Source of the DNA: Glaciecola sp. 33A
Lineage (GTDB): Bacteria; Pseudomonadota; Gammaproteobacteria; Enterobacterales; Alteromonadaceae
Reading direction: 5' to 3'
Length of the DNA: 64,000 bases
Assembly: GCF_002836745.1 (NCBI RefSeq)
Contig: NZ_PJAR01000044.1
Location: 310,001-374,000 of the forward strand
A program made the position numbers and the translations under genes. This document shows positions 20,459-30,680 of this stretch, one piece after another (the first letter of the stretch is position 1; every line of letters starts with the position of its first letter). The notes under the pieces were generated by a model. The model was not told where the DNA came from and searched no databases. It worked only from the letters and a program-made list of their open reading frames with translations.

Positions 20459-21967
20459 ATGATTATAGATACTGGGGCAACCAATTCTGGTTACGAACCC
20501 ATTGATTTTGTTTTATTTGGCACCTTAGGTGACTTAGCAAGACGCAAACTACTTCCTTCCCTTTATCAGCTTGAAAAAGCTAAGCTATTAAATAGCGACA
20601 CCAATATTATCGGTGTTGCGCGCCAAGACATGCAACAAGCAGAATATGTTGCTAAGGTTAAAGAAAACATCAGCAAATTTTTAGGCGAAACTTTTTGCGA
20701 TGAAACATGGCAACGATTTGAACAACGTTTAGATTATGTTCAAATTGACATGAAAAATGCAGAAGATTATTCAAAACTTTGTGAACATGTTGATGTCTCT
20801 CGCACCATGGTTTGTTATTTCGCAACTCCGCCTTCGATATACGGTGATATTTGTAAGGGCATGGAAGCCGCCAATGTCATCGACCCTAGTGTAAGAGTGG
20901 TGTTAGAGAAACCCATTGGTCATGATTTAGCATCGTCGAAAGTAATTAATGAGCAAGTCGCGGCGTTTTTCAGTGAGAGACAAATTTACCGCATCGATCA
21001 TTACCTCGGTAAAGAAACGGTGCTGAATTTGATTGCATTACGTTTTGCAAACAGCATTTTTGCAACTAACTGGGACCATAACTGTATTGATCATGTGCAA
21101 ATTAGCGTCGCTGAGTCGGTCGGTATTGAAGGGCGCTGGGGCTATTTTGATGATGCGGGTCAAATGCGAGACATGGTGCAAAATCATCTTTTACAAATTT
21201 TGTCCTTGGTTGCAATGGAACCACCGACTACCTTAGATGCTGACAGCATTCGCGATGAAAAACTAAAAGTACTCAAAGCGCTGCGCCCAATTAATTCATC
21301 GAATGTGGCAGAAAAAACGGTCAGAGGACAATATGTCGCTGGTTTTGTGCGCGGCGCAGAAGTGCCTGGTTACCTTGAAGAACCTGATGCTAACGAAAAA
21401 AGTAAGACGGAAACTTTTGTTGCGATTAAAGCTGAAATTGATAATTGGCGCTGGGCGGGCGTTCCATTCTATTTAAGAACGGGTAAACGGTTACCGAATA
21501 AGACCAGTGAAGTCGTGATTTATTTCAAGCGTCAACCACATAACTTGTTTGGGGATAGTTTTACTACGTTGCCTCAAAACAAATTAGTGATCCGTTTGCA
21601 GCCAGATGAAGGCGTTGAAATAACCGTAATGAATAAAGTGCCTGGCTTGACCAGTTCTCGTTCGATGGACCTGCAGAAGTCCAAACTTAACTTGAGCTTT
21701 TCAGAAGCATTCGAAGCCCAGCGAATTCCTGATGCTTACGAAAAGCTGCTGTTGGAAGTCATGATTGGTAATCAAGCATTGTTTGTGCGCCGTGACGAGA
21801 TAGAACAAGCCTGGACGTGGGTTGACTCAATTAAAGCTGCTTGGGGTAAAAGTAATGAACCTGCCGAAAGCTATCAAGCTGGCACCTGGGGACCAGTGTC
21901 TTCCATTGCCCTGCTAGCGAGAGAAGGACGCTCTTGGTATGAGAGTAAAATGAAGCGTGGCAAATAG
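20459..21967 (+). CDS. zwf: Glucose-6-phosphate 1-dehydrogenase
   Basis: Oxidises glucose-6-phosphate to 6-phosphogluconolactone, reducing NAD(P), as the first step of the Entner-Doudoroff and pentose-phosphate routes. The 502 aa sequence has the cofactor motif GTLGDLARRKLLPSL at the N-terminus and the active-site signature RIDHYLGKE near residue 180. AGAGG lies 6 bases before the ATG. It is the first gene of a tight operon with pgl, edd, glk and eda and divergent from hexR, whose product is expected to repress it. Confidence 0.97.
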   Translation: MIIDTGATNSGYEPIDFVLFGTLGDLARRKLLPSLYQLEKAKLLNSDTNIIGVARQDMQQAEYVAKVKENISKFLGETFCDETWQRFEQRLDYVQIDMKNAEDYSKLCEHVDVSRTMVCYFATPPSIYGDICKGMEAANVIDPSVRVVLEKPIGHDLASSKVINEQVAAFFSERQIYRIDHYLGKETVLNLIALRFANSIFATNWDHNCIDHVQISVAESVGIEGRWGYFDDAGQMRDMVQNHLLQILSLVAMEPPTTLDADSIRDEKLKVLKALRPINSSNVAEKTVRGQYVAGFVRGAEVPGYLEEPDANEKSKTETFVAIKAEIDNWRWAGVPFYLRTGKRLPNKTSEVVIYFKRQPHNLFGDSFTTLPQNKLVIRLQPDEGVEITVMNKVPGLTSSRSMDLQKSKLNLSFSEAFEAQRIPDAYEKLLLEVMIGNQALFVRRDEIEQAWTWVDSIKAAWGKSNEPAESYQAGTWGPVSSIALLAREGRSWYESKMKRGK

Positions 21968-21976
21968 GAGCGTAAT

Positions 21977-22669
21977 ATGAGTTTAAAAACAACCACGTTT
22001 AGTTCAGCTAATGAATTGGTGACTGTTTTCAGTCAACGTATTGCAGATATACTAAAGCAAGCCATCAGTGAAAAAGGTAAAGCCAGTTTAGTGGTCAGTG
22101 GTGGCAGCACGCCGGTGCCCTTGTTCAAAGCTTTATCTGTTCGCGCTATTGATTGGTCAAAGGTAACAATAACTTTAGCTGACGAACGATGGGTCGCATC
22201 AACTGATGCCGCGAGCAACGAAAGACTGGTAAGACAAAATTTACTGCAAGACAAAGCTGCAGCAGCTAATTTCATTCCATTAAAAACAGGGCATAACAAT
22301 GCTGAAGATGCAGTAGAACAATTAACTGCTACGTTTATGAAAGTTGGCTTGCCATTTGATGCTGTTATTCTCGGTATGGGTGAAGATGGCCACACGGCTT
22401 CATTGTTCCCATGTTCAGCGCAAATTGAAGCCGGTCTCGATGTTAATCTACCTGCGATGTTAATCGCAACACAACCAATCACTGCGCCACATCAACGCAT
22501 TTCATTTACGTTGCGTGCTCTCGTTAGCAGCGCCAATGTGTTTCTACACCTAACTGGTCAGAAAAAAAGAGACGTACTACATCATGCGTTAGAACACTCC
22601 AGCGACTTGGAAAAGCCAATTAAGGCTGTTTGCGATAAGACCACAGTTGAATTGATGTGGGCCCCTTAG
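21977..22669 (+). CDS. pgl: 6-phosphogluconolactonase (DevB/SOL type)
   Basis: Hydrolyses 6-phosphogluconolactone to 6-phosphogluconate. The 230 aa protein belongs to the NagB/RpiA-like Pgl family; the characteristic [23 protein letters not shown] and [13 protein letters not shown] motifs are clear. GGAG lies 6 bases before its ATG, 9 bp after the zwf stop. The stop codon TAG itself is part of the ribosome-binding sequence for edd. Confidence 0.96.
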   Translation: MSLKTTTFSSANELVTVFSQRIADILKQAISEKGKASLVVSGGSTPVPLFKALSVRAIDWSKVTITLADERWVASTDAASNERLVRQNLLQDKAAAANFIPLKTGHNNAEDAVEQLTATFMKVGLPFDAVILGMGEDGHTASLFPCSAQIEAGLDVNLPAMLIATQPITAPHQRISFTLRALVSSANVFLHLTGQKKRDVLHHALEHSSDLEKPIKAVCDKTTVELMWAP

Positions 22670-22677
22670 GAGAAAAT

Positions 22678-24498
22678 ATGAATCCAATTATTCAAGAAGT
22701 AACTCAACGCATTGTTGAGCGCAGCAAAGAATCACGTCAAGCATACTTAAACAAAATTGCCAAAGCGCGCAAGCAGGGTCCGTTGAGAGGCGCATTGTCT
22801 TGCGGTAACCTAGCGCATGGTTTTGCAGCCTGTAATACAGAAGATAAATCTAATTTACGCAGTATGGTAAAAGCCAATATAGCCATCATTTCATCTTACA
22901 ATGATATGTTATCTGCGCATCAGCCCTACGAGACATTCCCTCAAGAAATCAAACAAGCCATTAGAGAAGTGGGCAGCGTTGCACAATTTGCAGGCGGAGT
23001 ACCGGCTATGTGTGATGGCGTTACTCAAGGTAATGCCGGCATGGAATTAAGCTTAATGAGTCGCGATAATATCGCGATGGGGGCGGGCATTGCACTTTCT
23101 CATAATATGTTTGACGCCACTATTATGATGGGTATTTGTGACAAAATAGTCCCTGGATTATTATTAGGTGGTTTAAGTTTTGGGCATTTGCCTACGGTAT
23201 TTGTGCCAGCTGGTCCAATGCCATCGGGTTTACCAAACAAAGAAAAAGCACGTATTCGCCAAGCCTATGCCGAGGGCAAGGTGGGCCGTGATGAATTGCT
23301 TGAGGCTGAGTCTCAATCATATCATTCTGCTGGTACTTGTACGTTTTATGGTACCGCAAACAGTAATCAGCTAGTGGTTGAAGTGATGGGCTTGCATTTA
23401 CCCGGGGCTTCATTTGTTAATCCGGGGACGCCACTGCGTGAGGCACTAACAAAAGCGGCTTCTGTACAGGCAACGCGTATTACTGATTTAGGCGAAAGCT
23501 ATATGCCCATAGGTCATATCGTTGATGCCAAATCAATGGTGAATGGCATTGTTGCATTGTTAGCAACCGGCGGTTCTACTAATCATACTATGCACTTAGT
23601 TGCTGTTGCACGTGCCGCTGGCCTGATTGTGAATTGGGATGACTTTTCTGATCTATCCAAAGCAACGCCCTTGTTAACGCGAATTTATCCAAACGGTTCT
23701 GCCGACATAAATCATTTTACTGCCGCTGGTGGCACGGGTTTGTTGTTTAAGGAACTGCTAGGCGCTGGTCTACTGCACAATGATGTAAATACAATTTGTG
23801 GCAGAGGCTTAGAACAATATACAAAAGAACCTATTTTGCGCGACGGCCAACTATTATGGGTTGACTGTCCCGAAGAGTCGCTTGATAAAGCGGTGTTAAC
23901 CACCGTCGCTGAACCATTTAAACCAGATGGCGGTTTGTCGGTATTGAAAGGCAATATTGGTCGTGCTGTTATGAAAACATCAGCATTACGTGAGCCAAAT
24001 TGCCACATCAAGGCGCCTGCGGTTGTTTTTGAAGATCAATACACTTTTGATAAAGCGTTTAACCAAGGTGACTTAAATAAAGATTGCGTTGTGGTTGTCC
24101 GATTCCAAGGTCCAGCAGCAATTGGGATGCCTGAATTACATCGTTTGACACCACCATTGGGTGTATTGCAAGACAAAGGTTTTAAGGTAGCGCTAGTGAC
24201 TGATGGTCGCATGTCAGGCGCTTCTGGGAAAGTGCCTGCAGCTATTCACTTAACCCCTGAGGCATACAAAGGCGGGTTAATAGCGAAAGTGAAAAATGGC
24301 GATGTAATTGAATTAAACACCTCAACAGGTGAGTGTATCTTGCATGTTGAAGAGACTGAATTAGCCTCACGTGAATCCGCAAAGGTGGATTTAACCGACA
24401 GCCATGTAGGCATGGGAAGGGAGATGTTTGGGAGTATGCGTGCATCTCTCACAGGTGCTGAGGAAGGCGCTTGTTCATTATTTTTTAAGCACGAGTAA
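22678..24498 (+). CDS. edd: Phosphogluconate dehydratase
   Basis: Converts 6-phosphogluconate to 2-keto-3-deoxy-6-phosphogluconate (KDPG), the committed Entner-Doudoroff step. At 606 aa (E. coli 603) it is an IlvD/Edd-family [4Fe-4S] dehydratase. Iron-sulfur cysteines are expected in [12 protein letters not shown] and [10 protein letters not shown], and [14 protein letters not shown] is also present. ATG 22678 has GGAG 5 bases upstream; the frame is open back to 22657 inside pgl. It is the third gene of the operon. Confidence 0.97.
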   Translation: MNPIIQEVTQRIVERSKESRQAYLNKIAKARKQGPLRGALSCGNLAHGFAACNTEDKSNLRSMVKANIAIISSYNDMLSAHQPYETFPQEIKQAIREVGSVAQFAGGVPAMCDGVTQGNAGMELSLMSRDNIAMGAGIALSHNMFDATIMMGICDKIVPGLLLGGLSFGHLPTVFVPAGPMPSGLPNKEKARIRQAYAEGKVGRDELLEAESQSYHSAGTCTFYGTANSNQLVVEVMGLHLPGASFVNPGTPLREALTKAASVQATRITDLGESYMPIGHIVDAKSMVNGIVALLATGGSTNHTMHLVAVARAAGLIVNWDDFSDLSKATPLLTRIYPNGSADINHFTAAGGTGLLFKELLGAGLLHNDVNTICGRGLEQYTKEPILRDGQLLWVDCPEESLDKAVLTTVAEPFKPDGGLSVLKGNIGRAVMKTSALREPNCHIKAPAVVFEDQYTFDKAFNQGDLNKDCVVVVRFQGPAAIGMPELHRLTPPLGVLQDKGFKVALVTDGRMSGASGKVPAAIHLTPEAYKGGLIAKVKNGDVIELNTSTGECILHVEETELASRESAKVDLTDSHVGMGREMFGSMRASLTGAEEGACSLFFKHE

Positions 24499-24503
24499 TC
24501 AAT

Positions 24504-25463
24504 ATGAGTAACATGTTCGTGGCTGATGTCGGTGGTACAAATATACGCTTAGCATTAGTACTAGATGGTGAGTTGCAACAAATCACTAAGTACTTGTGTA
24601 AGCAGTTCGACACTATTACCGACGCAATTAACCAATTTGCAATCGATGTAAACGTTGACAGCTTCGAGCATGGTTGTATTGCCATTGCTTGCCCAGTCAA
24701 TAATGATGTTGTTAAAATGACCAACCATACCTGGACATTTTCGAAAATTGAACTGCAAAATCAGTTGAGTCTAAACAGCCTGTTAGTTATTAATGATTTT
24801 TCGGCTGTGGCCTTCTCATTACCTAACTTGAAAATGGAACAAGTCATTCAAATTGGTCCTGGTGAAGCTGTCGAAAAAGGTAATATTGTGGTTTTTGGGC
24901 CCGGTACAGGTTTAGGCGTCGAGCATCTTACTTGGACAGATAGTGGCTGGCAGACCCTAGACGGCGAGGGAGGGCATGTTGATTTTGCGCCAAACGACGA
25001 ACAAGATATTATTGTTTGGCGTTATATTAAAGCAAAATTAGGCCGAGTCGCTGCTGAAGAACTGCTTTCCGGAAGAGGCCTTGTTAATATTTACACAGCA
25101 CTTGTTATGCATGCTGGTGGCAACGTTGAGTATACAGACCCTGCTGATATTACGCAGCATGCGCTTGCCAGTACAAACCTGACATGCGTTAAGGCGGTGC
25201 AACAGTTTTGCCGAATTATGGGCAGTTTTGCTGGTAATTTAGCATTGAATTTGTGCACCACTGGTGGGGTTTTTATCGGTGGTGGTATTGCTCCTCGATT
25301 GGGCGATTTTTTTGCCAACAATGAATTTCGCCAAAAATTTGAAGATAAAGGTAATTTGGCCAGGTATGTCAAAAATATTCCTACCTACTTAATTAATGAA
25401 CCCAACCATGGATTATTGGGTGCATTAGCATATTTACTACAACAAACCAAAGAGAAACATTGA
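24504..25463 (+). CDS. glk: Glucokinase
   Basis: ATP-dependent phosphorylation of glucose, supplying substrate for Zwf. The 319 aa protein belongs to the proteobacterial Glk family: phosphate-binding [12 protein letters not shown] at the N-terminus, [26 protein letters not shown] with the catalytic region, and [14 protein letters not shown]. It starts 5 bp after edd. Its position between edd and eda makes the operon a full route from glucose to pyruvate and glyceraldehyde-3-phosphate. Confidence 0.95.
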   Translation: MSNMFVADVGGTNIRLALVLDGELQQITKYLCKQFDTITDAINQFAIDVNVDSFEHGCIAIACPVNNDVVKMTNHTWTFSKIELQNQLSLNSLLVINDFSAVAFSLPNLKMEQVIQIGPGEAVEKGNIVVFGPGTGLGVEHLTWTDSGWQTLDGEGGHVDFAPNDEQDIIVWRYIKAKLGRVAAEELLSGRGLVNIYTALVMHAGGNVEYTDPADITQHALASTNLTCVKAVQQFCRIMGSFAGNLALNLCTTGGVFIGGGIAPRLGDFFANNEFRQKFEDKGNLARYVKNIPTYLINEPNHGLLGALAYLLQQTKEKH

Positions 25464-25465
25464 TA

Positions 25466-26098
25466 ATGAATAACTGGATCTTTTCCTCAGAAGAAATTTT
25501 TAGCCAAGGGCCGGTTGTACCTGTTCTCGTGATTGAAAATGTTGAAGATGCTGTGCCTATCGCGAAAGCTTTAATAGCGGGTGGCATCAATGTATTAGAA
25601 GTAACACTGCGCACGGAAGCTGCGATGGATGTTATTCGTGTTATTGCTAAAGAACTGCCGGATGTCTATATCGGAGCAGGCACAGTAACTAATCGTGAGC
25701 AATTGAAAGCGGTAACGGAAGCGGGTGCAAAGTTCGCAATTAGCCCAGGTTTGACTGCAGATTTATTGCAAGCAGGTAAAGAAGGAACAATTCCACTTAT
25801 TCCTGGTATTTCAAATATTTCAGACTTAATGAAAGCGAAAGATGCAGGTTACGACCATCTGAAATTCTTTCCTGCAGAAGCCGCGGGTGGAGTGAAAGCG
25901 TTAAAATCGATTGGTGGACCATTCCCAGATATCAAATTTTGCCCTACTGGCGGTATTAGTCCAAGTAACTACAAAGATTACCTAGCATTGCCGAACGTTA
26001 AATGCTGCGGTGGCTCATGGTTAGCGCCAGCAGATGCGATTGAAAAGAAGCAATGGTCTATAATCACTGATCTTGCGAAGCAAGTGGTAAAAATCTAG
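25466..26098 (+). CDS. eda: KDPG aldolase
   Basis: Splits 2-keto-3-deoxy-6-phosphogluconate into pyruvate and glyceraldehyde-3-phosphate, and may also act on 4-hydroxy-2-oxoglutarate. The 210 aa class I aldolase has [12 protein letters not shown] (catalytic Glu), GAGTVTN, and the Schiff-base Lys in [13 protein letters not shown]. It starts 2 bp after the glk stop at ATG 25466 ([12 protein letters not shown]). It is the last gene of the operon. Confidence 0.96.
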   Translation: MNNWIFSSEEIFSQGPVVPVLVIENVEDAVPIAKALIAGGINVLEVTLRTEAAMDVIRVIAKELPDVYIGAGTVTNREQLKAVTEAGAKFAISPGLTADLLQAGKEGTIPLIPGISNISDLMKAKDAGYDHLKFFPAEAAGGVKALKSIGGPFPDIKFCPTGGISPSNYKDYLALPNVKCCGGSWLAPADAIEKKQWSIITDLAKQVVKI

Positions 26099-26152
26099 TT
26101 AGCTAATTAAGAGAATGTGGTGGTTTTGCATTCTATCTACAAAAGGAAATTT

Positions 26153-26207
26153 GGCTAATAAAGAGCGCTTTATTAGCCAGCCCTTTATTAGCCTGCAGTT
26201 ATTAGCC
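26153..26207. repeat. Repeated GGCTAATAAAG units at the eda/yeaD junction
   Basis: GGCTAATAAAG (26153-26163) and CTTTATTAGCC (26168-26178) form an 11 bp perfect hairpin with a 4-base loop. Two further TTATTAGCC copies follow to the right; the last covers the yeaD stop codon. Three direct copies and one inverted copy therefore sit between these convergent genes. The hairpin probably ends transcription from both sides, though it lacks a T run. Confidence 0.7.
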
Positions 26208-27086
26208 AATGATTTGGACTAACTCATGCTGTTGGTTTGCAGCTAAGACCGTTCCTTGCGTTATGGACGCTTCAATACAAAGCATATTATTGTAGCTATT
26301 ATCTTGCATATCAGTCATCGTTTTGCTTTTCTTTTGCCACGGATTCCAAACTACAACTGAGTCATGTCCGTGTTGTTCTATACTGATTTTTTTGTCGGGG
26401 CAAACCAGATGGATAAAATCAAAGAGATTATTTTCGTCTTGCAAATGTATCCTATCCGTTTCACTGCTTATTAAGTAGGGTAATAACTGCTCGAATGCAG
26501 CGCTAGCTTTGGTCTTGTCGATGTATTTCCCAGCAACGCCGATTATTTTAGTTTGATGAATATTAGTCACATTGAAATAACTATGTAGGGCAGCCGTGAT
26601 TTTTATCGCTTGCTCACTCGTATTTTTGGTAATGAGCTTAACCCTGCATTTTTTTGAAAAGGTGAATTCAACAGACGTTAACAGCTGTTCAGAAAATCCA
26701 TACAAACCAAGTTGAGTTGGACTCAATGTAATAGTTGTGGCCTCAGTACTTTCTACAATGTTAACAACTTGCCAATCCTGCGTCCGCACAAAACCATGAG
26801 CTGGTAATTTGGCATTATTGCGAGTATTTTTGTCAGAAGAAATATCAGCAAACCATGGCCAGCAAATAGGAATGCCGCCGCGTATCGGTTTACTTTTATT
26901 TAATACCGCTGTGTCGCTCAGCCAAAGTCGCTCTTTAGCATCAGAGTTTGGAATGAAACTGAGCAGATGCGCACCGAAAAGTGCTATTTCAGCGCTGCAG
27001 TGCCCATTGGTAATTTTCAATGTGGGCAATTGTTCTCTGCTACCCATCGACACCGAGGTATATTGTTTACTCATGTGCGTGTGCAT
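26202..27086 (-). CDS. yeaD: Glucose-6-phosphate 1-epimerase (D-hexose-6-phosphate mutarotase, YeaD family)
   Basis: Interconverts the alpha and beta anomers of hexose-6-phosphates. The 294 aa protein has the aldose-epimerase-like beta-sandwich motifs of YeaD: RGGIPICWPWFAD, AHGFVRTQDWQV, ALHSYFNV (catalytic His) and VWNPWQKKS. AGGA lies 7 bases before the ATG at 27086. It follows gapA on the same strand beyond a terminator, as gapA-yeaD do in E. coli. Anomer supply fits the neighbouring Zwf and glycogen genes. Confidence 0.9.
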   Translation of the reverse strand: MHTHMSKQYTSVSMGSREQLPTLKITNGHCSAEIALFGAHLLSFIPNSDAKERLWLSDTAVLNKSKPIRGGIPICWPWFADISSDKNTRNNAKLPAHGFVRTQDWQVVNIVESTEATTITLSPTQLGLYGFSEQLLTSVEFTFSKKCRVKLITKNTSEQAIKITAALHSYFNVTNIHQTKIIGVAGKYIDKTKASAAFEQLLPYLISSETDRIHLQDENNLFDFIHLVCPDKKISIEQHGHDSVVVWNPWQKKSKTMTDMQDNSYNNMLCIEASITQGTVLAANQQHELVQIIG

Positions 27087-27110
27087 GTCGTTTCCTGCAT
27101 AGTTAAAAAT

Positions 27111-27133
27111 AAAAAGACGGCGTTGAGCCGTCT
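27111..27133 (-). terminator. Rho-independent terminator after gapA
   Basis: A perfect 7 bp stem AGACGGC/GCCGTCT with a 5-base loop is followed by TTTTT on the minus strand. It lies about 76 bp past the gapA stop and only about 25 bp before yeaD, so yeaD may depend on read-through. Confidence 0.85.
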
Positions 27134-27208
27134 ATTATATATGTCGTTCTGTGTAACTTACCTAGCCAGTTGCTTTATAAACAAAATGCTAGCTGAGCGC
27201 AAAGTTCA

Positions 27209-28291
<1,083 letters not shown>

Positions 28292-28299
28292 TCAACAAT

Positions 28300-28314
28300 T
28301 GTTGTTTAATTACA
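28300..28314. promoter_or_regulatory. Candidate HexR box between gapA and malQ
   Basis: TGTTGTTTAATTACA matches the HexR consensus at 13 of 15 positions with the correct N7 spacing. It is about 48 bp from the gapA-proximal box and 154 bp upstream of malQ. It could serve either promoter. Confidence 0.45.
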
Positions 28315-28467
28315 GGCTTTTTAGCGTAAAATGGGTCTGCAAACGTATTAATACCTTATTCAGCTAATTTGTTGAATAATAGTTAGCTAAAATTAGCTGA
28401 CAAAAACGCTGACAACTTTCTTTGGTGCAGCAAAAAAGTTGAGTTCGAAAAGATTGGGATAAATTAA

Positions 28468-30666
28468 ATGAGCGAAATAATTGAAGGTTTAGTGGGAGCA
28501 CGAGGAATCGAATCAACATTCGTAGATGCATGGGGAGCTCCTGCAACGGTAGAAGATGAAACCAAAGTGAAACTTCTCAAGGCAATGGGATACAAAGTTG
28601 ACGACGATAGAGCACTTGAGCAACAAGTTGAAGATGACTTCGTTAAACAGTGGATGCTTGCGCTGAACCCAGTACAAGTCATAAAGCACGATGAAGACTT
28701 TGTGTTTCCGTTGCGCTTATCTATTGAGATGGCCGCCCAAAAACTGGTCTTATTGGTGCAATTTGAGGATACCAATATAGAAACTCGTGAGATAGAAGCG
28801 GTTGACCATCAATTAATCAACGTGGTTGAAATTGAAGATGAAGAATTTCATGAATATGCAATTACATTAGACATTCACCTACCCATGGGTTATCACAAAC
28901 TAAGCGTGCAATTGGGTGACCTCGAACTTGCATCTTCATCTATTATAAAAGTACCACCGCGATGCTTTATTCCAGATGATATTGAAAAAGGCAAAAAGAT
29001 ATGGGGCTTAAGTGTGCAGCTTTATTGTGTGCGCAGCCGCAGCAATTGGGGCATTGGGGACTTCACAGATTTGACCTTTCTAGTTAAGCAAGCGGCGTCC
29101 CGAGGGGCTGACTTTGTCGGACTAAATCCGATCCATGAATTATACCCAGCTAATCCAGATATATGCAGCCCTTATGGGCCGAGTTCTCGTCGCTGGCTCA
29201 ATTATTTGTATATCGATGTGGAGCAAGTACCAGAGTTTGAAAATAAAGCAGTTCAAGCTTGGTTTAATAACAATGCTATTAGCCAACAATTAGTGACCTT
29301 GCGCACGGCCGATTACGTCGATTACAGCGGTGTGGCGGCGATTAAGTTAGCAGCGTTGAACCAAGTTTTTACGCACTACAGAGTGAAGTATTTAACAAAA
29401 AACACGAAGCAGAATAAAGTGTTTAAAGTATTTATAACCAAAGGTGGTAAGAGTTTGCAAACGCTTGCTGTTTTTGAAGCACTGCAAGAAAGTCTAAAAG
29501 CGGAGGGGAAAGATTGCTGGGGCTGGCCGGTTTTTCCTGACGAATATAAAGCCTACGATATGCCCAGCGTTGCAAAATTTGCAAAGCAAAATAAAAATAG
29601 GGTTAATTTTTACCTCTTTTTACAATGGCAGGCTGCGTTGCAATTTGAGGCAGCCAGCAACGCTGCTAGCGAAGCCGGAATGTTAATAGGTTTATATCGC
29701 GACCTTGCCGTAGGAGTCAGTGAAGGTAGCGCTGAAATATGGGGTAATAAAGACCTCTATTGTGTCGATGCGAGTGTTGGTGCGCCGCCTGATATATTGG
29801 GACCGTTGGGGCAAAATTGGGGATTGCCACCAATGGATCCGAACAAGCTTTATGAGCAAGCCTATCAGCCCATTATCGATTTGTTTTCATCCAATATGCA
29901 TGCGTCGGGTGCTTTGCGCATCGACCATGTTATGGCGCTATTGCGCTTATGGTGGGTATATCGAGGTGATAATGCAAAACTAGGCGGTTACGTTTACTAC
30001 CCAGTTGACGATCTATTAGGCATATTAGCGCTAGAAAGCCAGCGTAATCAAAGTTTAGTCATTGGTGAGGATTTAGGGACGGTACCCGAACAGATACGTT
30101 CGGCGTTAGCCGAAAATGGCATCTATTCATATCGCGTGTTTTTCTTTGAACAAGCCGAAGATGGCGGTTTTTATGCTCCAGACCACTATCCAGACCAGTC
30201 TATGGCAACGTTAACGACGCATGACATGCCGACGTTGATTGGTTATTGGCATTGTGATGACCTCGCGTTAGGCAAGAAGGTAGGCTTATATCCAGACACG
30301 GATGTGCTAGCTTCGCTATATGATACGAGGCATGAAAATAAACAACACATATTAAATACCTTGCATGGGCACCATTCAATTTCTAATAGTATTAGTCATA
30401 ATGTAAACGATGTGGCAATGACAACTGAGTTGAACTACGGTATGCAAACCCACATGGCATCCGGTTCTAGTGCTCTGTTGAGTTTGCAGCTAGAAGATTG
30501 GCTGCAAATGGATAAGCCGGTCAATATTCCAGGAACATTTAATGAATATCCAAATTGGAAGCGAAAATTATCGTGTGATTTAGAGGATATCTTCGAAGAT
30601 GATGGTATTGTAAACTTAACTAAAAACTTGACTAAACAAAGGTCAGTGGCCAGTAAAAGCAAATAA
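28468..30666 (+). CDS. malQ: 4-alpha-glucanotransferase (amylomaltase)
   Basis: A GH77 enzyme that transfers alpha-1,4-glucan segments between maltooligosaccharides and releases glucose. The 732 aa protein has a roughly 150-residue N-terminal region like that of E. coli MalQ and a catalytic barrel. The nucleophile Asp is in GALRIDHVMALLRLWW, the acid/base Glu in VIGEDLGTVP, and the stabilising Asp in LTTHDMPTLIGYW. It is the first gene of malQ-glgB-glgX, so it probably processes short glucans from glycogen breakdown. It is divergent from gapA with shared HexR-like sites. Confidence 0.95.
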   Translation: MSEIIEGLVGARGIESTFVDAWGAPATVEDETKVKLLKAMGYKVDDDRALEQQVEDDFVKQWMLALNPVQVIKHDEDFVFPLRLSIEMAAQKLVLLVQFEDTNIETREIEAVDHQLINVVEIEDEEFHEYAITLDIHLPMGYHKLSVQLGDLELASSSIIKVPPRCFIPDDIEKGKKIWGLSVQLYCVRSRSNWGIGDFTDLTFLVKQAASRGADFVGLNPIHELYPANPDICSPYGPSSRRWLNYLYIDVEQVPEFENKAVQAWFNNNAISQQLVTLRTADYVDYSGVAAIKLAALNQVFTHYRVKYLTKNTKQNKVFKVFITKGGKSLQTLAVFEALQESLKAEGKDCWGWPVFPDEYKAYDMPSVAKFAKQNKNRVNFYLFLQWQAALQFEAASNAASEAGMLIGLYRDLAVGVSEGSAEIWGNKDLYCVDASVGAPPDILGPLGQNWGLPPMDPNKLYEQAYQPIIDLFSSNMHASGALRIDHVMALLRLWWVYRGDNAKLGGYVYYPVDDLLGILALESQRNQSLVIGEDLGTVPEQIRSALAENGIYSYRVFFFEQAEDGGFYAPDHYPDQSMATLTTHDMPTLIGYWHCDDLALGKKVGLYPDTDVLASLYDTRHENKQHILNTLHGHHSISNSISHNVNDVAMTTELNYGMQTHMASGSSALLSLQLEDWLQMDKPVNIPGTFNEYPNWKRKLSCDLEDIFEDDGIVNLTKNLTKQRSVASKSK

Positions 30667-30680
30667 ATAATGGAGCGAAT

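Noticed and set aside
22033-22482. Minus-strand frame inside pgl
   Set aside because: Antisense to pgl; the translation looks like reverse-frame sequence and has no promoter or ribosome site.
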